Notes: generated from the sequence alone by a model not told the origin. A stretch of DNA of 64,000 nucleotides from WJMT01 sp964599635 (GCA_964599635.1 CAZRGM010000028.1:1-64000), one strand, 5' to 3'; positions 50,390 through 60,251 are shown, numbered from the stretch's first letter. A program made the numbers and translations.

Positions 50390-53300
50390 TTTAGATTCTG
50401 AGCAGGAGGGGTATCCATCTTTTTATTTCTTTTCTTTTTACGGTCTTCGAAAAGAGAATACACAACAGGGACGATGACCAATGTGATTAATGTCGAGCTG
50501 ATCAGGCCTCCCACAACAGCTCGGGCCATAGGAGCTTGAGCTTCACTGCCTTCACCGAGTCCAATGGCTAGAGGTATCATAGCCATGATCGTAGTCGTAG
50601 CGGTCATTAAGATGGGACGAAGCCGTCTTCTCCCGGCTTCTTCAATGGCGTCTCTTGTTTTCATTTGATCCCTCTTCTGGAGAAGATTTGTGTAATCAAC
50701 CAGCAGAATAGCATTATTAACCACGATGCCGCCCAGCATGATAACGCCTATATAGGATTGGATATTGAAAGTCGTATTGGTGATAAACAGCATCAAAACC
50801 ACTCCGATAACTGCCAGGGGGACTGAGAACATGACGATGAACGGGTCACGAATAGACTCGTACAGCATTGCCATAATCATATAAACAAGGAGTATGGCTA
50901 GGATGATACTGGTGAGGAGCTCTCGGAATGCTTTTTGCTGTTCTTCAAAGTCTCCGGTAAAAGCGATAGAGAAATCTCTAGGGACAGGGATAGAGCGCAG
51001 GCCCTGGCGGATATCATTTTGAATGGCCCCTAAATCTCTTCCTGTATAATCGGCTGTGACATTCACAATTCGTTCCCTATCTCTCCGCTCAATGCGAACG
51101 GGTCCTCTACGTGGATAAACATCCACAACATTGCGGAGACTGACCTGTTCTCCGTCTGAATTGGTCAAGGTCAGATCAAGGATATCTTTGAGACTCATAT
51201 ATTCTGAGTCTTTAACTTTAACCAGGATTCTGTACTCATAACCCCCTTCTCTATACATACTGGCTTGGCTTCCGGATAAAACGGTCTCTAGAGTACTTCC
51301 GATCTGGCTGACTGAGAGTTTCATATCTGCAGCAGCCTGTCGGTCAATGTGAAAGAGTTCCTCAGGATTTCCCACGTCCCGGCTTAATCTTACATCCGTA
51401 ATTCCCCCCACATTTTCTACCACTTTTTTGACTTCCTGGGACAGTGCCTCACTGGTTTCTAAATCATAGCCTCGAATTTCAAGTTGGACTCTTTCCTGTG
51501 ATCCACTTCCTCGGAAGAAAAACATACCTCCACTGGCACGTGTCCGAATAATGACTCCAGGAATATTCATCAATGCTGGACGGAGGGCATCGGCGATTTC
51601 CTGGCTGGACCTTGATCGCTCTGTATTCAGTTTAAGAGTAATAGATCCGCTGTTAGCTCCTCTGCGCCAACCTCCTCCTCCGAAGCTTTCTTCAAGGTTC
51701 TCAATCTCAGGGACTTGAGCACGGATTATTTCCTTGACCATCTGCACTTTTTCATCCATCAAATCAAGTTTGGTTCCCACTTCCATCTCTACGGTTACCC
51801 GCACTTCGCCTTCATCGGTGGAAGGCATGAATTCGCTTCCTACAAGTTTAATAAGGGCGATGCTCCCAACCAAAAGAACGGCAGTTATTCCCAACACAAA
51901 GGCTCGATGGTCAAGTGAATAATGAAGGATTTTTTTATAGCTGTCCTCGAGTCGGGAGAAAAAATTCCGAATCGTTTGGGCTAATTTTTTCGTTTTACTT
52001 TTTGTGCCTGGGTTGCCAATATTTGTAGGCCTTAGAATGCGGCTGGAGAGCATGGGGACTAAAGTTAAAGCGACAAATAGCGAACAGATCAAGGCGAAGC
52101 TCACCACGTAGGCCAGCTGTTTAAACATAATTCCAGCCATCCCGCGTATAAAAACCATAGGCAGAAACACGGCTAAGGTTGTTAGAGTGCTGGCTAGAAT
52201 GGCTGAAGAGACTTCCTGAGTGCCTAAAGAGGCTGCTTTAAGACGCGGCAGACCGGATTCATGCAGTCGGAAGATATTTTCAAGAACCACAATGGCATTG
52301 TCCACCAGCATTCCAATGCCAAGAGCTAATCCCCCCAAGGACATAATGTTTAAGGTGAAACCTCCGAAATAGATGAGAGCAAAAGTTGCAATGATAGAAA
52401 TGGGGATGGCTGTGGCAATGACGAGAGTGCTTCTTATGTTTGTCAAAAAGAAAAGGAGTACGAAAACGGCCAAAATTCCCCCGTAGATCGCAGCATAAGA
52501 TACATTTCTAATGGCATTTTTAATGTACTGGGAGCTGTCAGAAACCGGGATCATTTGAATTTGGGGGATATCCTGGTGGATTTTTTCAATTTCTTTCAAA
52601 ACTCCCTGAGCGACAGACACTGTATTTTTACCTGACTGTTTGTTGATGGCAATTCTTGTTCCTGGGATTCCGTTGATACGCACGATACGGGTTATTCTTT
52701 GGTGTGTGTCGTCAACACCGGCAATCTCTTTAAGGAAAATAGGCACACCCTCGCGGTAAGCCACGACAGTATTCCTGATCTCATCAAGATTGGTGAAAAC
52801 GCCGGGGATTCTGACTTGGACTTCATAGTTTCCTCTCTCTATGATTCCGGCTGGAGTGTCGATATTTTCCTGTCTGATTTTACTGATAATCAAGTCTAAG
52901 GGAAGACCTAATGCTTTAATTCTGTCTGGATACAAGTTAATCTGGATTTCACGCTGATGTCCACCCCAAACATCAACGGAGGCAACACCAGGAACTCTTT
53001 CGATCCGGTAGGAAATCTGTTCATCAATGATTCGCCGTGTTTGAACAGGATCCAGATTACTCAAAGCACCGAGTATCAGGATGGGAAATTGAGCGGGATC
53101 GAATTTGCGAAGCATAGGCCTGTTAGCATCCTCAGGGAGACGGGGGACCACCCGGTCAAGCCTTTCCCGGATGTCATCCGAGGCTGCATCCAGATTAGTG
53201 CCCCAGGAGAACATGACTCGAACGGTGCTGCTTCCTTCAGAGGAGATGGAATAAACTTCTTCGACTCCCGGGACCGCGCTCATAGCTTCTTCTAAGGGCC

Positions 53301-53493
53301 GTGTGATCAGCTGCTCCATCTCTTCCGGGCCGGTGTTTTGATAGGAAGTTGATACGTTGATTGTGGGGTAAGTTATTTCTGGCATGAGATCAATAGGGAG
53401 TCGACTCAAAGCGACAAGCCCGATGGCTACGATAGCCAGGGTCAACATAACTGAAAAAACAGGACGTCTGATTGAGAAATCGGATAGCTTCAC
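50386..53493 (-). CDS. RND-family efflux pump, inner-membrane transporter
   Basis: A 1035-residue AcrB-type transporter starting MKLSDFSIRRPVFSVMLTLA, ending in a charged tail. Twelve membrane segments, two large periplasmic loops and the porter domain motif TGPEEMEQLITRPLEEAMS are present. In TM4 the sequence is GLALGIGMLVDNAIVVLENI, so the second of the two proton-relay Asp residues of AcrB (LVDDA) is Asn, as in the broader HAE1/HAE3 group with VDNA. It exports drugs or toxic organics. Its stop overlaps the end of the DUF5916 pseudogene by 4 bp on the other strand. It is the last gene of the TolC-adaptor-RND operon. Confidence 0.92.
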   Translation of the reverse strand: MKLSDFSIRRPVFSVMLTLAIVAIGLVALSRLPIDLMPEITYPTINVSTSYQNTGPEEMEQLITRPLEEAMSAVPGVEEVYSISSEGSSTVRVMFSWGTNLDAASDDIRERLDRVVPRLPEDANRPMLRKFDPAQFPILILGALSNLDPVQTRRIIDEQISYRIERVPGVASVDVWGGHQREIQINLYPDRIKALGLPLDLIISKIRQENIDTPAGIIERGNYEVQVRIPGVFTNLDEIRNTVVAYREGVPIFLKEIAGVDDTHQRITRIVRINGIPGTRIAINKQSGKNTVSVAQGVLKEIEKIHQDIPQIQMIPVSDSSQYIKNAIRNVSYAAIYGGILAVFVLLFFLTNIRSTLVIATAIPISIIATFALIYFGGFTLNIMSLGGLALGIGMLVDNAIVVLENIFRLHESGLPRLKAASLGTQEVSSAILASTLTTLAVFLPMVFIRGMAGIMFKQLAYVVSFALICSLFVALTLVPMLSSRILRPTNIGNPGTKSKTKKLAQTIRNFFSRLEDSYKKILHYSLDHRAFVLGITAVLLVGSIALIKLVGSEFMPSTDEGEVRVTVEMEVGTKLDLMDEKVQMVKEIIRAQVPEIENLEESFGGGGWRRGANSGSITLKLNTERSRSSQEIADALRPALMNIPGVIIRTRASGGMFFFRGSGSQERVQLEIRGYDLETSEALSQEVKKVVENVGGITDVRLSRDVGNPEELFHIDRQAAADMKLSVSQIGSTLETVLSGSQASMYREGGYEYRILVKVKDSEYMSLKDILDLTLTNSDGEQVSLRNVVDVYPRRGPVRIERRDRERIVNVTADYTGRDLGAIQNDIRQGLRSIPVPRDFSIAFTGDFEEQQKAFRELLTSIILAILLVYMIMAMLYESIRDPFIVMFSVPLAVIGVVLMLFITNTTFNIQSYIGVIMLGGIVVNNAILLVDYTNLLQKRDQMKTRDAIEEAGRRRLRPILMTATTTIMAMIPLAIGLGEGSEAQAPMARAVVGGLISSTLITLVIVPVVYSLFEDRKKKRNKKMDTPPAQNLN

Positions 53494-54761
53494 AGGGGGC
53501 CTCCTGAAGAATCGAGTTTATGATGGGTTGATTCATTGGCAGATTCTGGATGAAGCTGAGCGGTGGCCGTATTATCTTGGGGAAGGATGATCCCGACTCC
53601 GTCTTCCAAAAGATGTTGTCCCAGCACAACCACAAATCCTGAAAGACGAGAAGGTTCAAGGATCTCTGCTTTCTCTCCCTCCACAATACCGACTTTGACA
53701 GGAATGAACTTGGCTTTCATGTTCTCCACGTCTGCTAGAAAAATGCCCTGCTGAGAGTTTCTGTTGACTAAAGCACTGTAGGGAATGATAGTGGTCTGTT
53801 CATGCCTGTCAAATTCTATTTGTGCATTGATGAACATTCCTGGTTTGAGGAGAAATTCCGGATTCTGGATTTCGATCTCAACTCGTGCCTGGCGGGAGGT
53901 CTCTTGGAGAAGAGGAGCTATTCTGACCACCTGTCCTATAAAATTTTTATTCGGAAAAGCTGTGCTGGAGATAGTGACCTTCTGTTCAAGAGCTAAGTGG
54001 AAATAATCTTTATCTGCCACATGAATGACAGCCGTAATGGGTTGAAGTTCTATAATCGAGAGAATGGGTGTGTTTGTGGATAACATGGAACCCTCATGGA
54101 CAAATCTTTCTCCCACATAGCGGGTCCCGGTTCCTTTTTCCCAGGTGGCTTTAATACGGGTGTAGGAAAGGCGTACTCTAGCGGTTTCCAAGGCTGATTC
54201 TCGATTTTGCTGTTGGGCTAAAGCCACTTTATACCGGGCTTCCTGTGCCGCATGCTGGGCTTTCGCAGCATCAAGCTGTGAGTCTGATTGAATGCCTTTT
54301 TCGTGTAGAGTGACTGCCCGCTCCAAATCTCTTTGAGCAATTTCTAGAGAGCTTTTAGCCTCTTCCAGATTGGCTATGGCGACTCGAAGGTCAGCTTCAG
54401 CTTGGATGACCTGCTGCTGGTACTCTTCATCTTCAAGAACAGCCACCAGCTGATTGGGCTGAATTTTGTCGCCAATATCCACAAGAAGCTGTTCGAGTTT
54501 ACCAGAAATCTTAGGGGCAACTGTGAATTGGGTTTTAGGAATTAAGGAGCCTGAAAAGGTTCCTATATCTATAATAGATCCTTCTGTGATGGGTGCGATT
54601 TCAACGGCGACAGAAGCGCCCCCGTGGCTGCCTCTCATGCCTCCTCCAAAAGCTTTTTGATAAATTCTCCAACCTAAATATCCTATTATAAAGACACTTA
54701 TGACTATGATGATCAGATTTTTTGTTTTTAGGTTTTTCTTCTTTGCTTCTTTAGGCATCAT
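53490..54761 (-). CDS. RND efflux periplasmic adaptor (membrane fusion protein)
   Basis: A 423-residue protein with an N-terminal membrane anchor (LIIIVISVFIIGYLGWRIYQ), lipoyl half-motif IGDKIQPNQLVAVLEDEEYQ, a long coiled-coil hairpin (about residues 115-210, KSSLEIAQRDLERAV) and beta-barrel domain with PGMFINAQIEF. It joins the RND pump to TolC across the periplasm. It overlaps the RND gene by 4 bp (ATGA). A Gly/Ser-rich patch (GGGMRGSHGG) after the anchor is a flexible linker. Start: ATG-ATG after AAGGATTAA. Confidence 0.92.
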   Translation of the reverse strand: MMPKEAKKKNLKTKNLIIIVISVFIIGYLGWRIYQKAFGGGMRGSHGGASVAVEIAPITEGSIIDIGTFSGSLIPKTQFTVAPKISGKLEQLLVDIGDKIQPNQLVAVLEDEEYQQQVIQAEADLRVAIANLEEAKSSLEIAQRDLERAVTLHEKGIQSDSQLDAAKAQHAAQEARYKVALAQQQNRESALETARVRLSYTRIKATWEKGTGTRYVGERFVHEGSMLSTNTPILSIIELQPITAVIHVADKDYFHLALEQKVTISSTAFPNKNFIGQVVRIAPLLQETSRQARVEIEIQNPEFLLKPGMFINAQIEFDRHEQTTIIPYSALVNRNSQQGIFLADVENMKAKFIPVKVGIVEGEKAEILEPSRLSGFVVVLGQHLLEDGVGIILPQDNTATAQLHPESANESTHHKLDSSGGPL

Positions 54762-54830
54762 TTAATCCTTTATCACTACAGACTTCTTTATTTAGACGTA
54801 AAATATATTCGTTTTCTTTCTTTTTTTGTA

Positions 54831-54850
54831 TTTTTTTATGAATAGGTCAG
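54831..54850. repeat. Dispersed repeat, right-end fragment (copy 5)
   Basis: TTTTTTATGAATAGGTCAG is identical to the last bases of copy 1 (8952-8970), including the TGAATAGGTCAG terminus. It lies immediately 3' of the TolC gene stop. Only the terminal 20 bp are kept. Confidence 0.6.
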
Positions 54851-54851
54851 C

Positions 54852-56405
54852 CTAATAATCTATTTCTATGTTTTGAGCATCCATTCCAGTTCCTTGGACC
54901 CGATAGAGATTTGCTAGGGATATGTTATAATCCACCATAGCGCGCAGCTCCATAATCTGAGCATCAGCCAAGTCTTTTTGGTATTCAAGAATAAAATAAT
55001 TGGTACTCAACCCAACTTTGAATTTTTCTTCTTCAGCAGTCAGCTTTTTTTGAGCCAGTTCACGGGCTGCCTTATAGGCTTGAACCCGCTGATAATTTGT
55101 TTGGACGTCTCGAACTGCTGTTTTAACCTCTAGAAATACTTGCTGTTCCTGATCTTTAATCTTTAATTCAGTTTGCTCATGGTTAAGCTTTGCTTGAGTC
55201 ACAAGACTTCTCGAGAAAATATTGCTTAGAGGATAAGAAAGAGTGAGAGCCACAGACCAGTTTTTGTATTTGAAGTTAAATGAATCTTTGAGAGCATCGG
55301 CTCCTTCTCCTGGGATTGTCCCGATGATTTTACCGGTTAAAGCATTGCCGTCCTCATACAGTATTTGACTTCCAGAAACGCCTGGGCTCCAGTAAGACCC
55401 TTCAAAACGGAGGTCAGGATAAAGTTGATTTTTGGCATAACGAAGATTAAATTCCATGTTTTTGAGTTCAATGCGCGATGCCTGAAGCTCAGGTCTGTTT
55501 TCCATAGCAAGGTGTAAGGCCTGTTCAAGGCTGTGGTCTTCTTTTAATACAGAAGGGCTATCAATGGGGACAATGGTGATGAGAGCAGAATTTTTGATTT
55601 CTCCCTCTAAATTTATAATGGTTTTCAGAAGATCTTCATTGTTTTTGACCATTGCTTCTGCTTCCAAAATATCTGCTTCTCGAGTAGCTACATCCGCTTG
55701 AGCTGTCAGGATCTCAATGGGGGGCAGAGTCCCCGCATCGATTTCAGCTTTATTTTTTTCAAGAAGTTCTTGGGCCAGCCTTAAAGATTGTTTACGTACT
55801 TTTAGATTTTCTAGGCTGTAGAAATAATTCCAGTAGGCATTGACAGCCTGGTAAACAGTTTCTTCTAAGGTTCTGCGAAAGTTTTCATCAGATATATAGC
55901 TGTTATTTTTAGCAATGATGATATCTCTATGGCTTATTTGAAAGCCAAAATCTTTCAGCAGAGGTTGGCTGAAGTTAAACCGCAGTGTGGTTCCGTAGCG
56001 AGGGTTTATCGTTTGGAATCTCCGGCTGGTATCACTCATGTATCCATTGAGGCTGAGAGATAAAGTTCCTCCAGTTGGCATAAGTTGAGTGATTTGTGTT
56101 GAATAATTATCGGAAAGAGTGGAGACCGTTTCCGATGCATCTAGAAAAGAGTAAGAAGCTGAGTTCGAATCCTGTTTGCTGAAATCCATGGAAAGAGTGG
56201 GAATGAATTTTTCACTGGCGTATAAGGCTGAGGCATCAGCGATTTCAGGAGTGATCCTTTCAACGGCAAGTCCCAGGTTATTCTGAACTGTTTTCAGGAT
56301 GCATTCTTTAAGGGAAAGGGAAAGGGAATCGTCAGTTTGGCCGATCAGTGCTGAAGGAACTAAAAGAATGAATAAAATCCATATTCTTATTATTTTAGCT
56401 AACAT
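54852..56405 (-). CDS. TolC-family outer-membrane efflux protein
   Basis: A 517-residue protein with signal peptide (IWILFILLVPSALIGQ) and the repeated helical/beta-barrel fold of TolC: two OEP repeats with PEIADASALYASEKF and RPELQASRIELKNMEFNLRY, LRFNFSQPLLKDFGFQISHR, and SYPLSNIFSRSLVTQAKLNH. It forms the outer-membrane channel of the tripartite pump. It heads the operon and begins 7 nt after GAGGAGG. A candidate -10 (TATAAT) lies about 60 bp upstream, without a good -35. Downstream the adaptor starts 91 bp away. Confidence 0.9.
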   Translation of the reverse strand: MLAKIIRIWILFILLVPSALIGQTDDSLSLSLKECILKTVQNNLGLAVERITPEIADASALYASEKFIPTLSMDFSKQDSNSASYSFLDASETVSTLSDNYSTQITQLMPTGGTLSLSLNGYMSDTSRRFQTINPRYGTTLRFNFSQPLLKDFGFQISHRDIIIAKNNSYISDENFRRTLEETVYQAVNAYWNYFYSLENLKVRKQSLRLAQELLEKNKAEIDAGTLPPIEILTAQADVATREADILEAEAMVKNNEDLLKTIINLEGEIKNSALITIVPIDSPSVLKEDHSLEQALHLAMENRPELQASRIELKNMEFNLRYAKNQLYPDLRFEGSYWSPGVSGSQILYEDGNALTGKIIGTIPGEGADALKDSFNFKYKNWSVALTLSYPLSNIFSRSLVTQAKLNHEQTELKIKDQEQQVFLEVKTAVRDVQTNYQRVQAYKAARELAQKKLTAEEEKFKVGLSTNYFILEYQKDLADAQIMELRAMVDYNISLANLYRVQGTGMDAQNIEIDY

Positions 56406-56578
56406 TCGATCCTCCTCTAAGATAGCTTTTTATAGAAAATAAGTCAGACTAAATCTTGAATTATACACGATATAAGAAAAATATATAGTTTAAAACTAAA
56501 TTTTTCTTATATTTTTAATATTGATGGGATATGGAATGGTTGCATTGATCAACTATTTTTTTTGGAAACGGGAATTTT

Positions 56579-57370
56579 TTAACGTTCATATATTTTGACA
56601 AGTTCTAACCTGTAATCCTGAAGAACTTCGAAACTAGAGGACCTGACATGTGAGATCGGATTCCACTGGATATCAATCAATCCGTCTCCATCTAAATCGG
56701 CTTTCCAACTGTGTTCGATGATCTTAACCAGAAGATATTTTTCCCTAGGAGTTACTCCAGAATGGTCAACAGATTCTGCTGAAATGAAGCCTGCTGAACC
56801 ATAATTTTCAACAAAAAGCTTCATCAATTTATTTGTGGTCGTCTCAATGACGATAATCCCTTTGGCGCTTACGGAAAAGTCGATTTTCTTTCTATCCTTG
56901 GCTATGATCTCTTGGATTTGAGTTTTATCTAAATCGTTAAATTCCTTTCTAGCTTCAAGCATGGTGAGGTCTTCTTTAAATTGAATGGCGTTTGATGATC
57001 GCAGCTCTTTAATTTTTTCTATGACGGCTTCTTCAGTGAATCCATCCTGAAGAAAATTGTTGATGGAATCCCATCGGGTAGCCTGAAAAATTAGGGAATC
57101 TTTGCTTTTTATAGGTTTGACCCGACCAAGGTCAAAAGTGTATTTTTCGGTTTTTTCTGGGCCTTTAACCTGAATCCATCCTGGAGGCATTTCCCCATTC
57201 CATCCACTTCCTGTGACATCATTGACGTAGATTCTTCCGAATAATTTGTGTTTCTGATGGCTGACACATCCCCAGAGTTCGTCAGCGTAGGAGAAATATG
57301 CGGACAGCAAATAAAACGTGACCATGAGAACAAACAAAGATATTATTTTTTTTGATTTAATTTTATTCAT
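56579..57370 (-). CDS. Exported protein of unknown function
   Basis: A 263-residue protein with a signal peptide (IISLFVLMVTFYLLSAYFSY, cleavage after YAD). The mature part contains LWGCVSHQKHKLFGRIYVND and VTGSGWNGEMPPGWIQVKGP near the start, a central helical region, and the C-terminal WKADLDGDGLIDIQWNP, which looks like a Ca-binding DxDGDG loop. I do not recognise the family. It stands behind its own promoter and lies upstream of a DDAH-like gene on the same strand (79 bp from its stop), but a link is unproven. Confidence 0.6.
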   Translation of the reverse strand: MNKIKSKKIISLFVLMVTFYLLSAYFSYADELWGCVSHQKHKLFGRIYVNDVTGSGWNGEMPPGWIQVKGPEKTEKYTFDLGRVKPIKSKDSLIFQATRWDSINNFLQDGFTEEAVIEKIKELRSSNAIQFKEDLTMLEARKEFNDLDKTQIQEIIAKDRKKIDFSVSAKGIIVIETTTNKLMKLFVENYGSAGFISAESVDHSGVTPREKYLLVKIIEHSWKADLDGDGLIDIQWNPISHVRSSSFEVLQDYRLELVKIYER

Positions 57371-57393
57371 TATGAAAACTCCTTTTCTATCTC

Positions 57394-57422
57394 ATTATAC
57401 TGTTTAAGAATTATTTTTTTAA
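57394..57422 (-). promoter_or_regulatory. Possible promoter of the unknown exported protein
   Basis: On the minus strand TATAAT (57394-57399) is preceded after 17 bp by TTAAAA (57417-57422). The -10 is perfect and the -35 is weak. The leader would be about 20 nt and contains AAAGGAG. Confidence 0.45.
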
Positions 57423-57448
57423 TAGGCGAGAAATAAACCAAAGACAGA

Positions 57449-58210
57449 TTAGAACGGGATTGAAAGGCAGCTCACTCCCCCATCCATTTTCTCAAATTCT
57501 GACATCTGAAGATCAAGGATGGGGAATCCTGCGGATTTTATTTGATAAAGGGTCTCAGGAAAATCAGCAGGCACGAGAACCGAGCCGTTTATAAAAATGC
57601 AGTTGGCTGCATAGGATTCCCGGGGGTTCACTACAATTTTATGAAAGTTTTTAAAACAGGAGAGGCCAGATATTTCCTCTCTTATAACAATGACTCCCCT
57701 TTCAAGATAATTGACTCCTGATTTAAGATGAAGCATGTTTTTGACGGGTAAAAACTCAGATTCATAATCGTATTTTTTAAGTATTTCACTGAGCTGTTTA
57801 CCCCCTTCTTGGTTGGTTCTTTGGGAAAGGCCAATATAATATTTATTATCAATTCTCAGCACATCGCCGCCGTCCAAAGTCCCTGGCTCTTGGATGACCT
57901 CAATTTTTCTGTATTTTAAAAGCACTTTTTTTATTTTCAACTCTTCGCCCCTCCTTCTCATGTGGCCAGATCTTGTGATGACCGCGCATTTTTCATTGAC
58001 CACCGCGGTGTCTTCCACAAAGCAGGAGTCAGGAAAATCCGGGTCTTTTTCTAAAAAGATAAGGTCCAATCCGCATTTTTTTAAGGTTTGGCAGTAGTCT
58101 TCATGCTGTTTGAGAGCCAGTTTATAATCCGGCTTTCCTAAGCTCGAGGTTGTGATCCCTTTTGAGAAATTTTCTGGGGGGATTCTGACAATGGCTTTGT
58201 TGATGATCAT
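57449..58210 (-). CDS. Dimethylarginine dimethylaminohydrolase-like amidinohydrolase
   Basis: A 253-residue member of the guanidino-modifying superfamily. Substrate-channel and catalytic elements are FPDSCFVEDTAVV (Asp/Glu around residue 68), TLDGGDVLRID, MLHLKSGVNYLERG with the catalytic His near 162, and the C-terminal nucleophile C248 in MDGGVSCLSIPF. These are the DDAH/arginine deiminase signatures. It would hydrolyse methylated arginine or arginine-like guanidines to citrulline. It is the last gene of the operon that begins with the beta-barrel protein, 14 bp after the LolA-like gene. Why a DDAH enzyme should be there is unclear. Confidence 0.85.
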   Translation of the reverse strand: MIINKAIVRIPPENFSKGITTSSLGKPDYKLALKQHEDYCQTLKKCGLDLIFLEKDPDFPDSCFVEDTAVVNEKCAVITRSGHMRRRGEELKIKKVLLKYRKIEVIQEPGTLDGGDVLRIDNKYYIGLSQRTNQEGGKQLSEILKKYDYESEFLPVKNMLHLKSGVNYLERGVIVIREEISGLSCFKNFHKIVVNPRESYAANCIFINGSVLVPADFPETLYQIKSAGFPILDLQMSEFEKMDGGVSCLSIPF

Positions 58211-58224
58211 ATGAAAGACTCTAT

Positions 58225-58980
58225 TTATCTTCGGAGAGCCGCCTTGGTGAAAATATATTCTGGGATTTCAGCATTAAATTCCATGGATTCCACAATAAAT
58301 TCCGTTCCCTCACCTGCCTTCAGTACATCTTTAAACACGGCATGAGTGGGGACCCATCGGTTATCCATTTTTTCGACTTTTTTCACCTCAGTCGTCTTTA
58401 ATAATTTTCCTCCTTTGGCAAACCGGTCTTCTTTCAGCGCCACAAATCGTTCTTTATCCACCCATATCTTCCTGGAATGATAGGCCAGATCTTCTTTGGC
58501 GGAAGTCAGGTCAAGCACCCAGCAGGGACGGTCCCTATAGCTTTCTTCGCCGGTGACTTGGGCATGATACATATTCTGCAGTTTAGTGTCTTCCATCATG
58601 TCTTCATAGGAAAGGTCTGAACCCATCACGGACTGCCTGAGCATGTGGCCTGAAATCTGGATGGTCCGATCTGAAGAAGGGGAATACATCCATAACTGAT
58701 CACCGAGTTTGAGCATTTTGGTGCCTTTTTCTCTGGCAGGTGCCAGATATTCGGTGAAAGATTGGTCGTCTCCTCTGACCCAGGTTTTAGAGGTGACTTC
58801 CCGTTTTCCCCTTCGGCCGTGAATGATCATGGTCGCGACCATGATTTTATTGTCAGATCCATAATTCTCATCCACTTTTTCCAAGATCCAGTCGCCAGCG
58901 GGGGCCTTTTCCTGACTTGAAAAACCGGTTGTCATCATGAGGATCAAAGGAAATATAAAGATTCGTGTCACATGTTTCAT
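58225..58980 (-). CDS. Outer-membrane lipoprotein-sorting protein, LolA-like
   Basis: A 251-residue exported protein. After the signal peptide (IFIFPLILMMTTGFSS) comes the LolA/LolB-like beta-baglet: TMIIHGRRGKREVTSKTWVR, TKMLKLGDQLWMYSPSSDRT, SVMGSDLSYEDMMED and CWVLDLTSAKEDLAYHSRKI, followed by HAVFKDVLKAGEGTEF. These are COG2834-type lipoprotein-sorting domains that pick up lipids or lipoproteins. It overlaps the first permease by 4 bp. It is not the housekeeping LolA, as it is tied to a separate permease pair. Confidence 0.8.
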   Translation of the reverse strand: MKHVTRIFIFPLILMMTTGFSSQEKAPAGDWILEKVDENYGSDNKIMVATMIIHGRRGKREVTSKTWVRGDDQSFTEYLAPAREKGTKMLKLGDQLWMYSPSSDRTIQISGHMLRQSVMGSDLSYEDMMEDTKLQNMYHAQVTGEESYRDRPCWVLDLTSAKEDLAYHSRKIWVDKERFVALKEDRFAKGGKLLKTTEVKKVEKMDNRWVPTHAVFKDVLKAGEGTEFIVESMEFNAEIPEYIFTKAALRR

Positions 58981-60251
58981 GTTTCTAGCTCCTTCATCAA
59001 TTGTGAAGTCTTTCTTTTGTAGATTCCCAGCCCAGAGATAACACTTCCCAGAAAAGTAGCGGCCAAACCCGGGATAAATCCGATATAATGACTGACCGCA
59101 TTGACATCGGCCCGAAAGGTATCAGACATCATCAAAGTGGAGTCTTTCATCATAAAGGCGATATTGATCCCGGTTTCCTGAAGGTAATAGGAAACAAGCA
59201 GACCGAGCGCGGTTCCTAGGACTGAACCTATAAAACCGATAATAAGGGCCTCTATGATCAGGGTTCTGTAAAGATGACCTTTATTTTCTCCTATGGCGAG
59301 CCGTACTCCGATTTCTCCATAGCGCCTCAGGCTTCCCATCAAGCCTGCATTCCACAGCACAATGGACATAACTATAATAAAAACTATGATAATAACTTCT
59401 CCATACGTATCAACCATTCCCAATATATCTTCCATCCCGCTCTGTTTGAGAAGAGTTCCCATAAAAGGCGAGAAGTCATCCTCTTTATCACTGTATTTCA
59501 GATTGAAGCGTTCCTTGATTTCTTCAGCTTGTTCATTGTCATATAAATTGGTTTTAAAGAATCCCAGCACTTCGCCGCTGGTGTCTTCCATATTCAGCAC
59601 TCTTTGGATATCAGAGATGTCAGCGATAATGGTGCTGCGGTCCATGGCTGTGATTCCGAACCGGACGGTTCCTGTAACCGAAAAGTTGGCGATAGCCATG
59701 CTTCCGTACATGGTGGCGCTGATCAAAGTAGTTGTGTCTCCCATAGAGATTTTGAGTCTTTGGGCAAATTCTTCGGTGATGAGTATTTCACCAGATTTTT
59801 CAGGAAGCCTTCCCCTAAGTATAGAGCTTTCCAGGTTCAATATGTCTTTTTCAGGGCTGGCTGGAGAAAAGAGGTCAACCGCCAATCCTGTGCAGGGTCC
59901 CTGAACTTTGGTTTCTCCATTTTCATCCGGTATATCCAGGAGGCCTCCGAATTTGATTCGGGGAGTCCATGTCAGTTGCGGAAAATCCTGCCTTAAGTTT
60001 TTTAAAAGCTGTTCTAATCCAATGTAGGCTAGATCATTGGGAACTTGTTCAATTTCTTCGGCATAGGCCCGGCTCGCGACCCGAAGATGGCCTGTATTGT
60101 ATTTGGCGGTCACTTCTATCCAATTGGACTGGATTCCATTGAGCCAGCTGAATCCCACTACGGTTAGAAGAACACCTGCGGTCACAGTTAAAACGGGGAA
60201 AAGGCTGCGGGATCGGTCTCTCAAGACTCCTTTGATAAGAAATTGGATCAT
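58977..60251 (-). CDS. ABC transporter permease, FtsX/LolE-like (second of pair)
   Basis: A 424-residue permease with one N-terminal helix, a large periplasmic MacB-PCD-type domain (about residues 40-270: SSILRGRLPEKSGEILITEE) and three C-terminal helices with the FtsX motif (SLRRYGEIGVRLAIGENKG). It pairs with the upstream permease gene and the ATPase, like LolC/E with LolD. It overlaps both neighbours by 4 bp. Lipid or lipoprotein extraction from the inner membrane is inferred from the LolA-like gene immediately downstream. Confidence 0.85.
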   Translation of the reverse strand: MIQFLIKGVLRDRSRSLFPVLTVTAGVLLTVVGFSWLNGIQSNWIEVTAKYNTGHLRVASRAYAEEIEQVPNDLAYIGLEQLLKNLRQDFPQLTWTPRIKFGGLLDIPDENGETKVQGPCTGLAVDLFSPASPEKDILNLESSILRGRLPEKSGEILITEEFAQRLKISMGDTTTLISATMYGSMAIANFSVTGTVRFGITAMDRSTIIADISDIQRVLNMEDTSGEVLGFFKTNLYDNEQAEEIKERFNLKYSDKEDDFSPFMGTLLKQSGMEDILGMVDTYGEVIIIVFIIVMSIVLWNAGLMGSLRRYGEIGVRLAIGENKGHLYRTLIIEALIIGFIGSVLGTALGLLVSYYLQETGINIAFMMKDSTLMMSDTFRADVNAVSHYIGFIPGLAATFLGSVISGLGIYKRKTSQLMKELET

